Translations under genes and position numbers: made by a program
The notes under the pieces: generated by a model
The model's input: the letters and a program-made list of their open reading frames with translations, nothing else
The model's database searches: none
What the model was told of the DNA's origin: nothing
Shown here: one piece after another, positions 51,735 to 60,956 of the stretch
How the letters are laid out: each line of letters starts with the position of its first letter
How positions within the stretch are numbered: the first letter of the stretch is position 1
DNA from: DATKEJ01 sp963768715
Lineage (GTDB): Bacteria > Bacteroidota > Rhodothermia > Rhodothermales > DATKEJ01
Direction: 5' to 3'
Length of the DNA: 64,000 bases
Assembly: GCA_963768715.1 (NCBI GenBank)
Contig: CAVYJC010000003.1
Span: 372,001 to 436,000, forward strand

Positions 51735-52475
51735 ATGAGCCGACATGAATTTTACGAACTGTCCAAGCCACAGAAGCTCTTCGTGGTCTGCTCAGCCGTG
51801 TTCCTGACGGCGCTCGTCATCGCTGAGGCGACGGCCAGCAAGTTCTTCACGGCGTTCGAGCTCCCGCTTCCCGTGATGATTCTCGGCCAGGAATTCACGC
51901 GCGTGATCATGACCGCCGGTGTGCTGGCATTTCCCATCACGTTCATCGTGACCGACGTGATGAACGAATACTATGGGAAGAAGGGCATCCGGTTCGTGAC
52001 GCTCGTGGGCATGGCCATGATCATCTTCGAATACCTTCTCCTTCAACTCGCGATGGCGGTTCCGGCTGACCCGATCTCACCCGTGCCCCAGGAATCGTTC
52101 ACGCAGGTCTTCGGAAGCTCGCAGCGCATCATTTTCGGCAGCCTCATTGCCTATGTCATCGGGCAACTGGCGGACATTTCGCTGTTTCACTGGATCAGAA
52201 AACTGACTTCCGGCCGACACCTCTGGCTCCGAGCGACGGGCTCCACATTCGGCTCTCAGTTCCTCGACACATTCATCGTACTGATTGTGGCGTTCGCAGG
52301 AAGGTTGTCGCTTGCCGCCATCGTGGCTATCACTATCTTCAACTACGCCTACAAGTTCATAATCGCTGTGGCCATCACGCCGCTGATCTACCTGGCGCAC
52401 TGGGTGATGGATAGGTATCTCGGCCACGAGACGGCCGAAGTGCTCATTCACGAGGCGGCGGTTGAAAGCGCTTGA
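51735..52475 (+). CDS. Queuosine-precursor/VUT family transporter (YhhQ-like)
   Basis: About 246 aa from the ATG at 51735; a GTG at 51720 overlaps the kinase stop (GTGA) and is an alternative. Six to seven hydrophobic segments include the family-typical early KLFVVCSAVFLTALVIAEATASKF segment, FPITFIVTDVMNEYYGKKGIRFV, and GSTFGSQFLDTFIVLIVAFAG. YhhQ imports preQ0/preQ1 for queuosine synthesis. A tgt gene lies about 10 kb away, but no queC, D, E or F gene is seen, so salvage is plausible (inference). Confidence 0.88.
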   Translation: MSRHEFYELSKPQKLFVVCSAVFLTALVIAEATASKFFTAFELPLPVMILGQEFTRVIMTAGVLAFPITFIVTDVMNEYYGKKGIRFVTLVGMAMIIFEYLLLQLAMAVPADPISPVPQESFTQVFGSSQRIIFGSLIAYVIGQLADISLFHWIRKLTSGRHLWLRATGSTFGSQFLDTFIVLIVAFAGRLSLAAIVAITIFNYAYKFIIAVAITPLIYLAHWVMDRYLGHETAEVLIHEAAVESA

Positions 52476-52478
52476 GAT

Positions 52479-52524
52479 GTCCGTGGTCCGTGGTCCTGAG
52501 CCCGGAACGTTTGGCTTGGAACCC
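52479..52524. repeat. Heptamer tracts GTCCGTG and GGAACNN after the YhhQ-like gene
   Basis: GTCCGTG x2 and GTCCTGA (52479-52499) start 3 bases after the stop, followed by GGAACGT, TTGGCTT, GGAACCC (52504-52524). The GTCCGTG unit is identical to that after korB, 39 kb away. Confidence 0.75.
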
Positions 52525-52576
52525 CTCCGAACTCGACTTGAGCGTGTATCCCCGACCAAGGGCGTTGCCTCGTTTC

Positions 52577-52596
52577 GTTCGGGGCATGCCCCGAAC
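52577..52596. repeat. 20-base perfect palindrome
   Basis: GTTCGGGGCATGCCCCGAAC is its own reverse complement. It shares the words TGCCCCGAAC with the GC-rich element near 42522. It precedes the LOG-like gene by about 20 bases. Confidence 0.6.
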
Positions 52597-52613
52597 ATGG
52601 AACCTTGAACGAT
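52593..52613. repeat. Heptamer tract GAACNNN before the LOG-like gene
   Basis: GAACATG, GAACCTT, GAACGAT in phase, ending 4 bases before the ATG at 52618. Confidence 0.65.
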
Positions 52614-52617
52614 CAGG

Positions 52618-53187
52618 ATGAACAAGAAGATTTGTCTTTTTTGTGCTTCTCGGACTGACGTAGAGCAGATATTTCACGATGCTGCGGCGGAGTTCGGTCG
52701 CGGCATTGCCGAAGCCGGCGACGTCCTGTACTACGGAGGTGGAAGCGTCGGCCTCATGGGAACATGTGCGCTGGCCGTCCATGCGAGCGGGGGTCGCGTA
52801 ATCGGTGTCATTCCCAGCCGGCTCCGCGACCGTGAGGTCGCCTACGAGAAGGCGGACGAATTGATCGTGACGGCAACGATGAGCGAAAGAAAGCGCATCC
52901 TGATGGATGAAGCGGACGCATTTGTGATCCTTCCGGGTGGTTTCGGAACGCTCGACGAGCTTCTCGACGCCGTGACCACCAAGCAACTCGGCTACCACGA
53001 CAAGCCGATTGTGGTAGTGAACATCGACGGCTATTTCGACGCACAGTTCGAGATGTTTCGGAGTATCGTCGGCAGAGGCTTCGCAGACCCCGGCCAGCTC
53101 GGTCTCTTCGAGGTCGTGGACGACGTCGCTTCCGCCCTGGCGTATATTGCAACCCCCACCACCCTGGAGGCCGGAGAAAATCCGTGA
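52618..53187 (+). CDS. TIGR00730/LOG-family Rossmann-fold protein
   Basis: 189 aa. The nucleotide-binding YYGGGSVGLMG motif and the active-site PGGFGTLDE motif, plus an upstream MSERKRILMDEADAFV segment, match the LOG family. These enzymes cleave the N-glycosidic bond of nucleoside monophosphates (cytokinin riboside 5'-phosphate or related AMP/purine substrates). Many bacteria keep one for general nucleotide hydrolysis. The ATG follows a GAACNNN heptamer tract. Confidence 0.9.
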   Translation: MNKKICLFCASRTDVEQIFHDAAAEFGRGIAEAGDVLYYGGGSVGLMGTCALAVHASGGRVIGVIPSRLRDREVAYEKADELIVTATMSERKRILMDEADAFVILPGGFGTLDELLDAVTTKQLGYHDKPIVVVNIDGYFDAQFEMFRSIVGRGFADPGQLGLFEVVDDVASALAYIATPTTLEAGENP

Positions 53188-53236
53188 TTTTCCGCCGGTG
53201 CGCCTGGTGTGCGCACAGGACACACCAACGAAGTCA

Positions 53237-55285
53237 ATGATTCTGCGCCGTATCGTATTCGTACTGCTGGTGATCATCTGCAGTAGCCCGGCCGCTTCGG
53301 GACAACAGCTAAATCAGAAGGTCGGCGGCCCGACGGACGGGAAGGCGGTGGCGCAGATTCAACAATCGTCTCAATCCGAGTCTCAGGGGGTCACGCTCTC
53401 ATCGATCACGGGCGGAACTGTGCCGTGCACCGAAGGCTTTGCTGCCACTTTCCCATGCCACGGAATCGACCTCGCGGCCTTCGTTTCCATGAGCGATCTG
53501 CCGGCGTCCGGCGATCTTTCCGACATCTGGGGATGGAAAGACGACTCGACAGGCCACGAGTATGCAATCGTCACCCAGGAGACGGGAACGAACTTTGTCG
53601 ATGTCACTGATCCCGAAAACCCTGTGATCGTGGGCATGCTGCCGATCCATGCCGGCTCAGTAGCAAACGCCTGGCATGACGTTCGCGTCTATCGCAATTA
53701 CGCTTTCATCGTGGCCGATGCCGCAGGCGCTGCCGGCATGCAGATATTCGATCTGTCGCAGCTGGCCTCGGCAGGCGGTTCGCCCGTCGCATCCATGTCG
53801 AAAGGAAGTAGTTCTACCCCCACCGTGTTCTCGGAAACGGCCTACTACGGCGGTATCGCGAGCTCCCATAACATCTCAATAGACGAGGCCACGGGATTCG
53901 GCTACGTGGTCGGGGCCAACAGCGGTGGAACGACGTGCGGCGGTGGACTCCATATGCTGGATCTAAGTACGCCCGCCTCACCCTCGTTCGCCGGCTGCTT
54001 CGCCGATGCCACGACCGGCCGATCGCATACCGGATACACCCACGACGTTCAGTGTGTCGTCTATCACGGTCCCGACACGAATTATCAGGGCGACGAGGTT
54101 TGCTTCAGCTCCAACGAAACGCACCTCCTTATCGCCGACGTGACCGACAAGGACAATCCGTCGACGATCGGAAAAGGCACCTATCCTGAGGCGAGCTATA
54201 TCCATCAGGGGTGGCTTACGGAAGATCACCGATACTTCCTGCAGGACGACGAACTGGACGAGTATTACAGCAGCGTCGATCAAACGACTACGTACTTGTG
54301 GGACGTGCAGGATCTTGCCGACCCGGTTCTCGTGGATACGTTCTCGAATCCGATTGGGGTCATCGATCACAATCAGTTCGTCTTGGGTCGATATTCCATT
54401 CAGGCCGATTACACAGCCGGCGTTCGCGTCATTGATTTCGGCGACGTCGAAAACCCGTCTGAGCTGCTGTATTTCGACACCTATCCGGCGGCCAATGCGA
54501 CGATCTTTGACGGTGCCTGGGGCACTTATCCCTATCTCCCGTCCGGCGTGATTCTCGTCTCCAGCATTCAGCAGGGTTTCTTCGTGCTCAAGCCGTCGGT
54601 CCCGCTCCGCCTGGCGCTGGATCTCAAAGTGCTCCTGCAGGGTCCGTACGCGGGTGCCGACTCGATGGCCGTCGGGGCTCCTTTCATTGCCTCCCTGCCT
54701 ACGAGCCTGCCCTATGCGGGGCCGGAGTTCAACGGGACGTCGGTTGCTTTCGACTATCCGGAGTCGGTAGCAACCCTGCCGCCGAAAGCTGTCGATTGGG
54801 TCCTGGTTGAGCTCCGTGCCGCAGCAGCCGACACAGCGCCGGTCACGACCGAGCCCGGCATCCTCCTTCGCGACGGCCGTGTGGTCGCGCCGGACGGCGA
54901 CACGCTGCGCTTCGACGGAGCGCTGCCCGGATCATACTGGGTCGTCGTGCGACACCGTAATCATCTGGCCGTCATGAGCTCGAGTGCTGTCGATTTGTCG
55001 TCTGGAGCGGGCTCATGGGATTTCACAGACAGCGCTTCGAAGGCATACGGCATTGATCCGATGAAAGTGCTCTCCGACGGGCGGTATGCCATGTACGGAT
55101 CGGACGGATCAATAGACGGTCGGATCACCGCACTCGACTTTGTTGGCTGGTTGAGCGCGACGACTGCCGGCGTGACCGGCTACGCCATGGACGACTACAA
55201 CCTGGATGGCGCCGTCACGGCCACGGACTTCATCATCTGGATCGGGAATACGACGGCGGGCGCTAAGTCGGGGGTTCCGGACTAA
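53237..55285 (+). CDS. Choice-of-anchor B family secreted protein with dockerin-like C-terminus
   Basis: 682 aa from the ATG at 53237, which begins a signal peptide (MILRRIVFVLLVIICSSPAASG). The frame is open upstream into the LOG-like gene but that part is not leader-like. Residues about 40-460 match the choice-of-anchor B family, a beta-propeller of LVIVD-type repeats (SDIWGWKDD; TNFVDVTDPENPVIVG; DYTAGVRVIDFGDVENP). The C-terminus has two EF-hand-like dockerin elements (DGSIDGRITALDF and DYNLDGAVTATDF), a common end in Bacteroidota surface proteins. It is probably exported to the surface; function unknown. Confidence 0.85.
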   Translation: MILRRIVFVLLVIICSSPAASGQQLNQKVGGPTDGKAVAQIQQSSQSESQGVTLSSITGGTVPCTEGFAATFPCHGIDLAAFVSMSDLPASGDLSDIWGWKDDSTGHEYAIVTQETGTNFVDVTDPENPVIVGMLPIHAGSVANAWHDVRVYRNYAFIVADAAGAAGMQIFDLSQLASAGGSPVASMSKGSSSTPTVFSETAYYGGIASSHNISIDEATGFGYVVGANSGGTTCGGGLHMLDLSTPASPSFAGCFADATTGRSHTGYTHDVQCVVYHGPDTNYQGDEVCFSSNETHLLIADVTDKDNPSTIGKGTYPEASYIHQGWLTEDHRYFLQDDELDEYYSSVDQTTTYLWDVQDLADPVLVDTFSNPIGVIDHNQFVLGRYSIQADYTAGVRVIDFGDVENPSELLYFDTYPAANATIFDGAWGTYPYLPSGVILVSSIQQGFFVLKPSVPLRLALDLKVLLQGPYAGADSMAVGAPFIASLPTSLPYAGPEFNGTSVAFDYPESVATLPPKAVDWVLVELRAAAADTAPVTTEPGILLRDGRVVAPDGDTLRFDGALPGSYWVVVRHRNHLAVMSSSAVDLSSGAGSWDFTDSASKAYGIDPMKVLSDGRYAMYGSDGSIDGRITALDFVGWLSATTAGVTGYAMDDYNLDGAVTATDFIIWIGNTTAGAKSGVPD

Positions 55286-55302
55286 CTCCTCGCATCGCCA
55301 AG

Positions 55303-56625
55303 TCAGTTGAGCAATCCTGTCACCAGCTCGGGGAAGAGAATGATCAGGATCAATCCGAGGACCTGAATCCCGATGAACGGAATGACGCCTTTGTAGATAT
55401 CGGTCGTCTTGACCTCCGGCGGCGCCACGCCCCGCAGGTAGAACAGTGCAAATCCGAACGGCGGCGTCAGGAAGGAAGTCTGCAGGTTCATCCCGATCAT
55501 CACGCCGAACCAGACCATATCGATGCCAAGATGGGTAGCGGCAGGAACAATGAGCGGGATGATGATGAAGGCAATCTCGAAGAAGTCGATGAAGAACCCG
55601 AGCAGAAAAATGGTGAGGTTCGCGACAACGAGCAACCCGATCTTTCCGCCCGGCAGCGACGTCAGCAGGTCATGTATCCAGATGTCCCCATAGAGGCCGC
55701 GAAACACGAGTGCGAAGGCTGTCGACCCGATGAGAAGGAACATGACCATCGAGGTCAGTTTGGCCGTCTCGTTCATGGTGTCCTTCAAGGCGGCGAACGT
55801 CAGGCGATTGTTCAGAAGGGCGAGGACCATTGCGCCGACGGCGCCGAGGGCGCCCGCTTCGGTCGGGGTCGCAATACCCGCAAAAATTGACCCGAGCACG
55901 ACGAGGATCAGTAGGAGCGGCGGCATCATGACCAGCACGATCTTCCGCAGAAGCTTCCCGCTGGCCTCGGCGCGTTCGGCTGCCGGCAGCGCCGGTGCGG
56001 CTTTCGGACGCACAAAGGCCACGCCGACCACGTACAGGGCGTAAAGCCCGGCGAGCATGAGACCGGGCACCAGGGCTCCCATGAACAGATCGCCGACCGA
56101 CACCCCCAGCTGGTCACCCAAGACAACGAGGACGACGCTGGGAGGAATGATCTGCCCGAGTGTCCCGGAGGCCGCGATGATCCCTGCCGACAACTGTTTC
56201 GAATAATTGTAGCGCAGCATCACGGGCAGTGAGATCATGCCCATCGCCACAACGGATGCGCCGACGACGCCGGTCGCTGCCGCCAGCATCGCGCCGACGA
56301 AGACGACGGCCAGAGCGAGCCCGCCCCGCAGCCGCCCGAACAGCAATCCGATCGTGTGCAGCAGATCGTCGGCGAGGCGCGATTTCTCGAGCACCGTGCC
56401 CATGAAGATGAAGAACGGAACGGCCAGCAAGACGAAGTTCGACATGATGCCGAACGTCCGGTCGGGCAAAGCAAAGAGGAGATTCCAGTCGAAAAATCCG
56501 GCTCCGACGCCGACGAAGGCGAAAATCAGCGCCGTTCCACCTAGTGCGAAGGCAACCGGGTACCCCGAAAAGATGAGTACCAGGGCTACCAGGAACATGA
56601 TGGGCCCGATATCGCTTTCCATCAT
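55303..56625 (-). CDS. dctM: TRAP transporter large permease (DctM)
   Basis: 440 aa with about 12 hydrophobic segments, typical of DctM: FALPDRTFGIMSNFVLLAVPFFIFMGTVLEKS, GVVGASVVAMGMISLPVMLRYNYSKQLSAGIIAASGTLGQIIPPSVVLV, and a C-terminal FFIDFFEIAFIIIPLIVPAA. It forms the ion-driven translocation channel of a TRAP system. The start overlaps the dctQ stop (ATGA at 56622-56625). Confidence 0.94.
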   Translation of the reverse strand: MMESDIGPIMFLVALVLIFSGYPVAFALGGTALIFAFVGVGAGFFDWNLLFALPDRTFGIMSNFVLLAVPFFIFMGTVLEKSRLADDLLHTIGLLFGRLRGGLALAVVFVGAMLAAATGVVGASVVAMGMISLPVMLRYNYSKQLSAGIIAASGTLGQIIPPSVVLVVLGDQLGVSVGDLFMGALVPGLMLAGLYALYVVGVAFVRPKAAPALPAAERAEASGKLLRKIVLVMMPPLLLILVVLGSIFAGIATPTEAGALGAVGAMVLALLNNRLTFAALKDTMNETAKLTSMVMFLLIGSTAFALVFRGLYGDIWIHDLLTSLPGGKIGLLVVANLTIFLLGFFIDFFEIAFIIIPLIVPAATHLGIDMVWFGVMIGMNLQTSFLTPPFGFALFYLRGVAPPEVKTTDIYKGVIPFIGIQVLGLILIILFPELVTGLLN

Positions 56626-57182
56626 GCGCGTCCGACCTCCGTGTGCGGCGGTTCGGGCTCGACCGAGACCCCACGAACGATGGCCACGTTGCGAATGACC
56701 ATGGAGAAGGCCTGCAGGATCAGCAGGACGAACGTGACGGGAATCAGCGTCTTAATTGGGTATCTCGGCAGCCCCCCCGGATCTGGCGATACTTCCATGA
56801 CTGCCCACGAATGCTCCACGCTCGGTAGCGAAACCCAGAACATCAGGATGCAAAACGGAATCAGGAAGAGCACCGTGCCGGTGAGATCGATCCATGCCTG
56901 ATGTTTGGGGGACAGCCGGGCAAATATGACGTCGACACGAACGTGTCCGTCGTGTCGCAGCGTGTACGCCGCACCGAGCAGAAAGACAATACTGAAGAGA
57001 TACCACTGCGTCTCCAGATAAGCATTGGAGCTCAGGTTCACGCCGGTGAACCTGCCCAAATACCTTGCGATCGAGTTGAACGCGGCGACCAGCACCATCG
57101 CCAGCGTGAGCCAGTAAACGCCCCGCCCGATCACATCGTTCATGCGATCAATCGCCCTCGACAGCCGAAGGAGCCGCTGCAT
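56622..57182 (-). CDS. dctQ: TRAP transporter small permease (DctQ)
   Basis: 186 aa, four membrane helices with the DctQ pattern (VYWLTLAMVLVAAFNSIARYLGR; ETQWYLFSIVFLLGAAYTLRHDGHVRVDVI; LTGTVLFLIPFCILMFWVSLP; IPVTFVLLILQAFSMVIRN). The WYLFSIVFLLGAAYTLRHDGHVRVD stretch is highly typical of the TakQ/mannitol-type subgroup. It sits between the binding protein and DctM in one operon. Confidence 0.93.
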   Translation of the reverse strand: MQRLLRLSRAIDRMNDVIGRGVYWLTLAMVLVAAFNSIARYLGRFTGVNLSSNAYLETQWYLFSIVFLLGAAYTLRHDGHVRVDVIFARLSPKHQAWIDLTGTVLFLIPFCILMFWVSLPSVEHSWAVMEVSPDPGGLPRYPIKTLIPVTFVLLILQAFSMVIRNVAIVRGVSVEPEPPHTEVGRA

Positions 57183-57194
57183 ACTGATTCGGCG

Positions 57195-58299
57195 TCAGGT
57201 ACCTTCGACCACAAACTGCGAATAGGAACGCTCGGCGGTCGCAAACCAGGCGTAATACTGCTGATGAATCTTCTTCCACGTCGCGTACACACGACTGTAC
57301 GTCGCATCGGAAGCAGCTTCTTCCTCCATGAGTGCGAATGACTCACGCTTGGCGGCCTTCATGATGTCATCGGAGAACTGTCGAAGTTTCGTTCCTCCCT
57401 GTATCAGGCGTTCGAATGCGGGTGGATTCTTCGCGTCGTATTTCGCCAGCATGTCTTGATTGGCAACCTGGGCCGCGACTTCGAACGCAGCCTGGTAGTC
57501 TTTCGGAAGTTTCGCCCACGCATCCTTGTTGACATAGAAAGTCAGCATGGGACCCGGTTCCCACCAGCCGGGATAGTAGTAGTAGGGAGCTACCTTGTTG
57601 AAGCCTAGCTTCTCATCATCATATGGGCCCGACCATTCCGCGGCGTCGATCAGTCCGCGCTCGAGCGCCTGATAGATTTCACCACCGGCAAGGACCTGGA
57701 CCGTAACGCCCATACGATCCATGACGCGACCGCCGAGACCGGGGATGCGCATCTTGAGACCACGGAGGTCCGAAACCGAGTTGATCTCGCGGCGAAACCA
57801 TCCGCCCATCTGCACGCCGGTATTACCGCCGGGAAAGTTGACGATGTTGAAATCGGCAAAGACACTGCGAAGCACGTCGAGCCCACCGCCGTGATACACC
57901 CAGGCGTTGCGCTGCCGCGCATTCAGACCGAACGGAACACACGTGTCGAAGGCCAGCGCCGGATTCTTTCCGATGAAGTAGTAACTCGCCGAATGCCCCA
58001 TCTGCACCGTGCCCTGCTGGACGGCATCGAACACCTGCAGGCCGGGAACGAGCTCACCCGCCGGATACGCATGAACCACGAAATCGGCCACCCGTCAGTG
58101 TCGCGAGCGTGTCCGAAAGCACCTCCGATGCGCCCCAGATGGTGTCCAGGCTCCGCGGGAAACTCGACGCAAGGCGCCACGTGACGTTCTGCGTGGATTG
58201 AATGGCCGGACCGCCGCCGGACCTGGTTCCACATGCCGACAAAAGGCCGCCGGCGGTGACAGCCATAGTTGTTTGTTTGACGAAATCGCGACGACGCAT
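57195..58299 (-). CDS. dctP: TRAP transporter substrate-binding protein (TakP-like), frameshifted near the N-terminus
   Basis: The 298-aa frame (57195-58091) covers most of the mature protein and carries TakP-like segments (GNTGVQMGGWF, WSGPYDDEKLGF, YYYPGWWEPG), pointing to 2-oxo monocarboxylates or lactate as ligands. The missing N-terminus lies in the next frame: MRRRDFVKQTTMAVTAGGLLSAC from the ATG at 58299, a twin-arginine leader with a lipobox, then the mature start ending LATLTGGRF. The frames join near 58078-58084, where one extra base (C) breaks GGRF-VVHAYPAGELV. It is the first gene of the dctPQM operon. Confidence 0.9.
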
Positions 58300-58336
58300 C
58301 GAATCCTCGTTGGAAAAGGGTGAACGCGAGAGTATA

Positions 58337-58392
58337 CAAATAACAGCAAACAGCAAACTTCAAACAGCAAACAGCAAACTGCAAACTTGCAT
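58337..58392. repeat. Heptamer tract CAGCAAA upstream of dctP
   Basis: CAAATAA, CAGCAAA, CAGCAAA, CTTCAAA, CAGCAAA, CAGCAAA, CTGCAAA, CTTGCAT in one phase: eight units. A weaker inverted copy (TTTGCTG-like) lies at about 58450-58480. Confidence 0.85.
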
Positions 58393-58483
58393 GGCAGACA
58401 TCAGACAACAGATGCTGCCGGCTATCATATTCGAGGCAGCTGACTCAGGTTTGCTGTCTGAAGTTAGCCGTTTGAAGTTATCC

Positions 58484-59206
58484 CTATCGCTTGGGTCGCA
58501 GCACCCTTATAACGATATCGGAAATCAGGCAGTTGTCCGGCAGCTCGAGAATGTGAAGCAGCGTGGCGGCGACGTCTCCCGGTTGCAGCATCCCATCGTG
58601 CGCTTCGGCGCCCTCAATGTCATCGAAAAAGGACGTCTGTATCGAGCCGGGATATACGCAAGTGACCTTGATGCCGTCGTACCGGAGTTCCTTCATCAGG
58701 GCGTCTGAGAATCCCCGGAGGCCGTATTTGGTGGCATTGTATGCACTCAGACCCGGATTCCCGATCAGCCCGGCAACGGAGGCGATATTCACGATGTGGC
58801 CCCCAAAGCCCAAGTCCTCGTTTCGCTTCTTCATGAGCGGCACGACGGAGCGGGTGCAGTTGAAGACGCCCGTGAGATTCGTACCGAGAAGGCGCGACCA
58901 GGCCTCATCGGTCATCTCATCGACGTTGCAGTGCAATCCGACACCGGCGTTGTTGATCAGAACGTCCACGACGCCGGCCTCGGATTCGATGAGTCCGATC
59001 GCATGGTCGACCTGAGCCGCCTCCGTCACATCGCACTGCATCCCGAAAAATCGTGATCCGAGCCGTGAGCCGGCCTCCAGCAAGTCCGCCTGGCTTCGTG
59101 CAAAGCCGTAAACGCGGGCACCCTTGTCGACCAGAGCGCGGCTGAAGGCGAAACCAATGCCTCGCGTGGCCCCCGTAACGACGGCCGTTTTGTCTCTTAA
59201 TTCCAT
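58484..59206 (-). CDS. Short-chain dehydrogenase/reductase
   Basis: 240 aa. The coenzyme motif is TGATRGIG at about 11-18, NNAG follows at about 86, the catalytic set is the Ser region NIASVAG plus YNATK, and the C-terminal PGSIQTSFF loop is typical of the classical SDR family. It is an NAD(P)-dependent oxidoreductase of unknown substrate. The gene is monocistronic on the minus strand between two heptamer-containing gaps. Confidence 0.93.
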   Translation of the reverse strand: MELRDKTAVVTGATRGIGFAFSRALVDKGARVYGFARSQADLLEAGSRLGSRFFGMQCDVTEAAQVDHAIGLIESEAGVVDVLINNAGVGLHCNVDEMTDEAWSRLLGTNLTGVFNCTRSVVPLMKKRNEDLGFGGHIVNIASVAGLIGNPGLSAYNATKYGLRGFSDALMKELRYDGIKVTCVYPGSIQTSFFDDIEGAEAHDGMLQPGDVAATLLHILELPDNCLISDIVIRVLRPKR

Positions 59207-59211
59207 GCTTG

Positions 59212-59253
59212 GAATGAATAGTTCAAAATGCAGAATTCAAAATGCAGAATTCC
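59212..59253. repeat. Heptamer tract AAATGCA/GAATTCA
   Basis: GAATGAA, TAGTTCA, AAATGCA, GAATTCA, AAATGCA, GAATTCC in phase; the last four form a 14-base doublet repeated twice. It lies between the divergent SDR and TrmH-family genes. Confidence 0.8.
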
Positions 59254-59341
59254 TTTCATGTCGAGATATATCCCTCCTTTGCCTTTTACCCACGATTCCG
59301 CTTCCTTCTCGAAGTCGCCTCTGAATCAAATATTGCCTCGC

Positions 59342-60064
59342 ATGGACAGTCCGGACCGTATTCCTAACCGCGCGAGCGATCCGCTGGTGATCGGCGGGAA
59401 AGCATACCGAGCCGAAACTGTCGTCCGGCTGCTCGAGCCATTCCTGTCCGACGAGCGGAAGGCACGTATTGAGCTTGTGCTGGCACAACGGACGCGCTCT
59501 GTGATTCCCGTTATCGAGGGCGTACACGACCTGGGAAATATCGGCGCTGTGATCCGCAGTGTGGAGGGGCTGGGGTATCAGGAGTTGCACGTCATTGATC
59601 GGGTCGAGAAATACAAGCGATCACGGCGGACATCGCAGGGAGCGGAGAAGTGGATCGATCTTCAGCGGTGGCCTGACGCTGCGTCCTGCGTCAAACACTT
59701 GAATGCCCGTGGCTACAGGATCGTCGTAACGTGTCTCGACGGAGGATCGTCCATCGACGCCTTTGATTTCACTCAGCCGACAGCAATCGTTTTCGGAAAC
59801 GAACTGGAGGGCGTTTCTCAAGAACTGCTTTCGATCGCAGATGATCGTCTCTTCATCCCGATGCTCGGTTTCGCGCAGAGTTTCAATATTTCGGTTGCCG
59901 CAGCGATCGCGCTCTACCATGTTCAGCGCCTACGCGTTGAACGGCTCGGGAGACAGGGAGACCTCTCCGAAGAAGAGATAGACGCCCTCCGCGCCGTTTA
60001 CTACTCACTGAGCGTGCAGTCCGCTTCAAAAGTCCTGAGACATCTCTCGGCGAAACGAAAGTGA
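59342..60064 (+). CDS. SpoU/TrmH family RNA 2'-O-methyltransferase
   Basis: About 240 aa from the ATG at 59342; the frame is open to 59228 but the added residues come from the repeat-bearing gap. SPOUT motifs: motif 1 around EGVHDLGNIGAVIRSVEGLGY, motif 2 IVFGNELEGVS, motif 3 MLGFAQSFNISVAAAIALY, forming the trefoil knot for AdoMet. The most likely substrate is the ribose of G18 in tRNA (TrmH), but rRNA paralogues share these motifs. Confidence 0.91.
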   Translation: MDSPDRIPNRASDPLVIGGKAYRAETVVRLLEPFLSDERKARIELVLAQRTRSVIPVIEGVHDLGNIGAVIRSVEGLGYQELHVIDRVEKYKRSRRTSQGAEKWIDLQRWPDAASCVKHLNARGYRIVVTCLDGGSSIDAFDFTQPTAIVFGNELEGVSQELLSIADDRLFIPMLGFAQSFNISVAAAIALYHVQRLRVERLGRQGDLSEEEIDALRAVYYSLSVQSASKVLRHLSAKRK

Positions 60065-60107
60065 GCAAAACAAGTTGTTTGGCTATCTTGGCCCCGCCTC
60101 CAACATC

Positions 60108-60941
60108 ATGACTGCTCTCCTTCTCACCCTGCTCGTCTCGTTGACGGCCCCGGTTTCGGGATCGTCGGGCGTGGATTCTGTCCGCATCACCTATGTCGGG
60201 AACGAGGGCTTCCTCATCGAATCGGGCGGCAAGAAGGTTCTTATCGACGCCCTTTACAGAGCAGGCGTGTCGGGCTACGTCGTTCACACGCCGGATGTCA
60301 GAAAATTGCTGGAACGCGCGCTGCCTCCGTTTGACAACCTCGACCTCATCCTTGCCACGCATTTCCACGCCGACCATTTCGATCCGGACGCGGTAGGGAT
60401 CCATCTCTTGAGCGACCGGAATGCCTCTTTCTTGACAACCAATCAGGCGGCCGGCCAGATGGAGTCGTACCAGGGCTATCGCAATATTCAGGCGCGTGTG
60501 AAGGGAATTTTACCGGAAGAAGGACAGGAGGAAGTCCTGGACTATGGCGACATGCAGATCCACGTCTTCAATCTTCATCACGGGCGTGGCCGGCCGGTGG
60601 AGAATCTGGGGTTTCTGATCGTGATTGGGGATCGGACCTTCCTGCATGTCGGCGACACCGAAGTAAGTGCGGCCCAACTGGCCTCCTATGGCTTGCAAGC
60701 CCGCGACATCGATTTCTTTTTCGTTCCCTACTGGTTTCTCCTCGATAACCCCGACGACGTCAACATGGTCTCAACGGTCGGGCCGCACACCGTGATTCCG
60801 ATGCACCTTCCGCCGAAGGACGACCCTCGCAGCTTTATGGCAGACACGGGCGGTTTCGAAGGAACGGTGGCACGCATTGCATCCAACTATCCCAATGCGG
60901 TCGTATTTGAAGAGCCCATGACGACGAAAACCTTTCCGTAA
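60108..60941 (+). CDS. UlaG-like MBL-fold metal-dependent hydrolase, exported
   Basis: 277 aa from the ATG at 60108, which starts a signal peptide (MTALLLTLLVSLTAPVSG). The MBL domain has the ATHFHADHFD metal motif, an HHGRGRPVENLGF segment, GDTE, and a PMHLPPKDD C-terminal metal-binding region, in the style of the UlaG/L-ascorbate-lactonase subfamily. The substrate is unknown. It follows the TrmH-family gene on the same strand, 44 bases downstream, and precedes the OsmC gene by 15 bases. Confidence 0.87.
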   Translation: MTALLLTLLVSLTAPVSGSSGVDSVRITYVGNEGFLIESGGKKVLIDALYRAGVSGYVVHTPDVRKLLERALPPFDNLDLILATHFHADHFDPDAVGIHLLSDRNASFLTTNQAAGQMESYQGYRNIQARVKGILPEEGQEEVLDYGDMQIHVFNLHHGRGRPVENLGFLIVIGDRTFLHVGDTEVSAAQLASYGLQARDIDFFFVPYWFLLDNPDDVNMVSTVGPHTVIPMHLPPKDDPRSFMADTGGFEGTVARIASNYPNAVVFEEPMTTKTFP

Positions 60942-60956
60942 CGTCGAGGACGAGAT

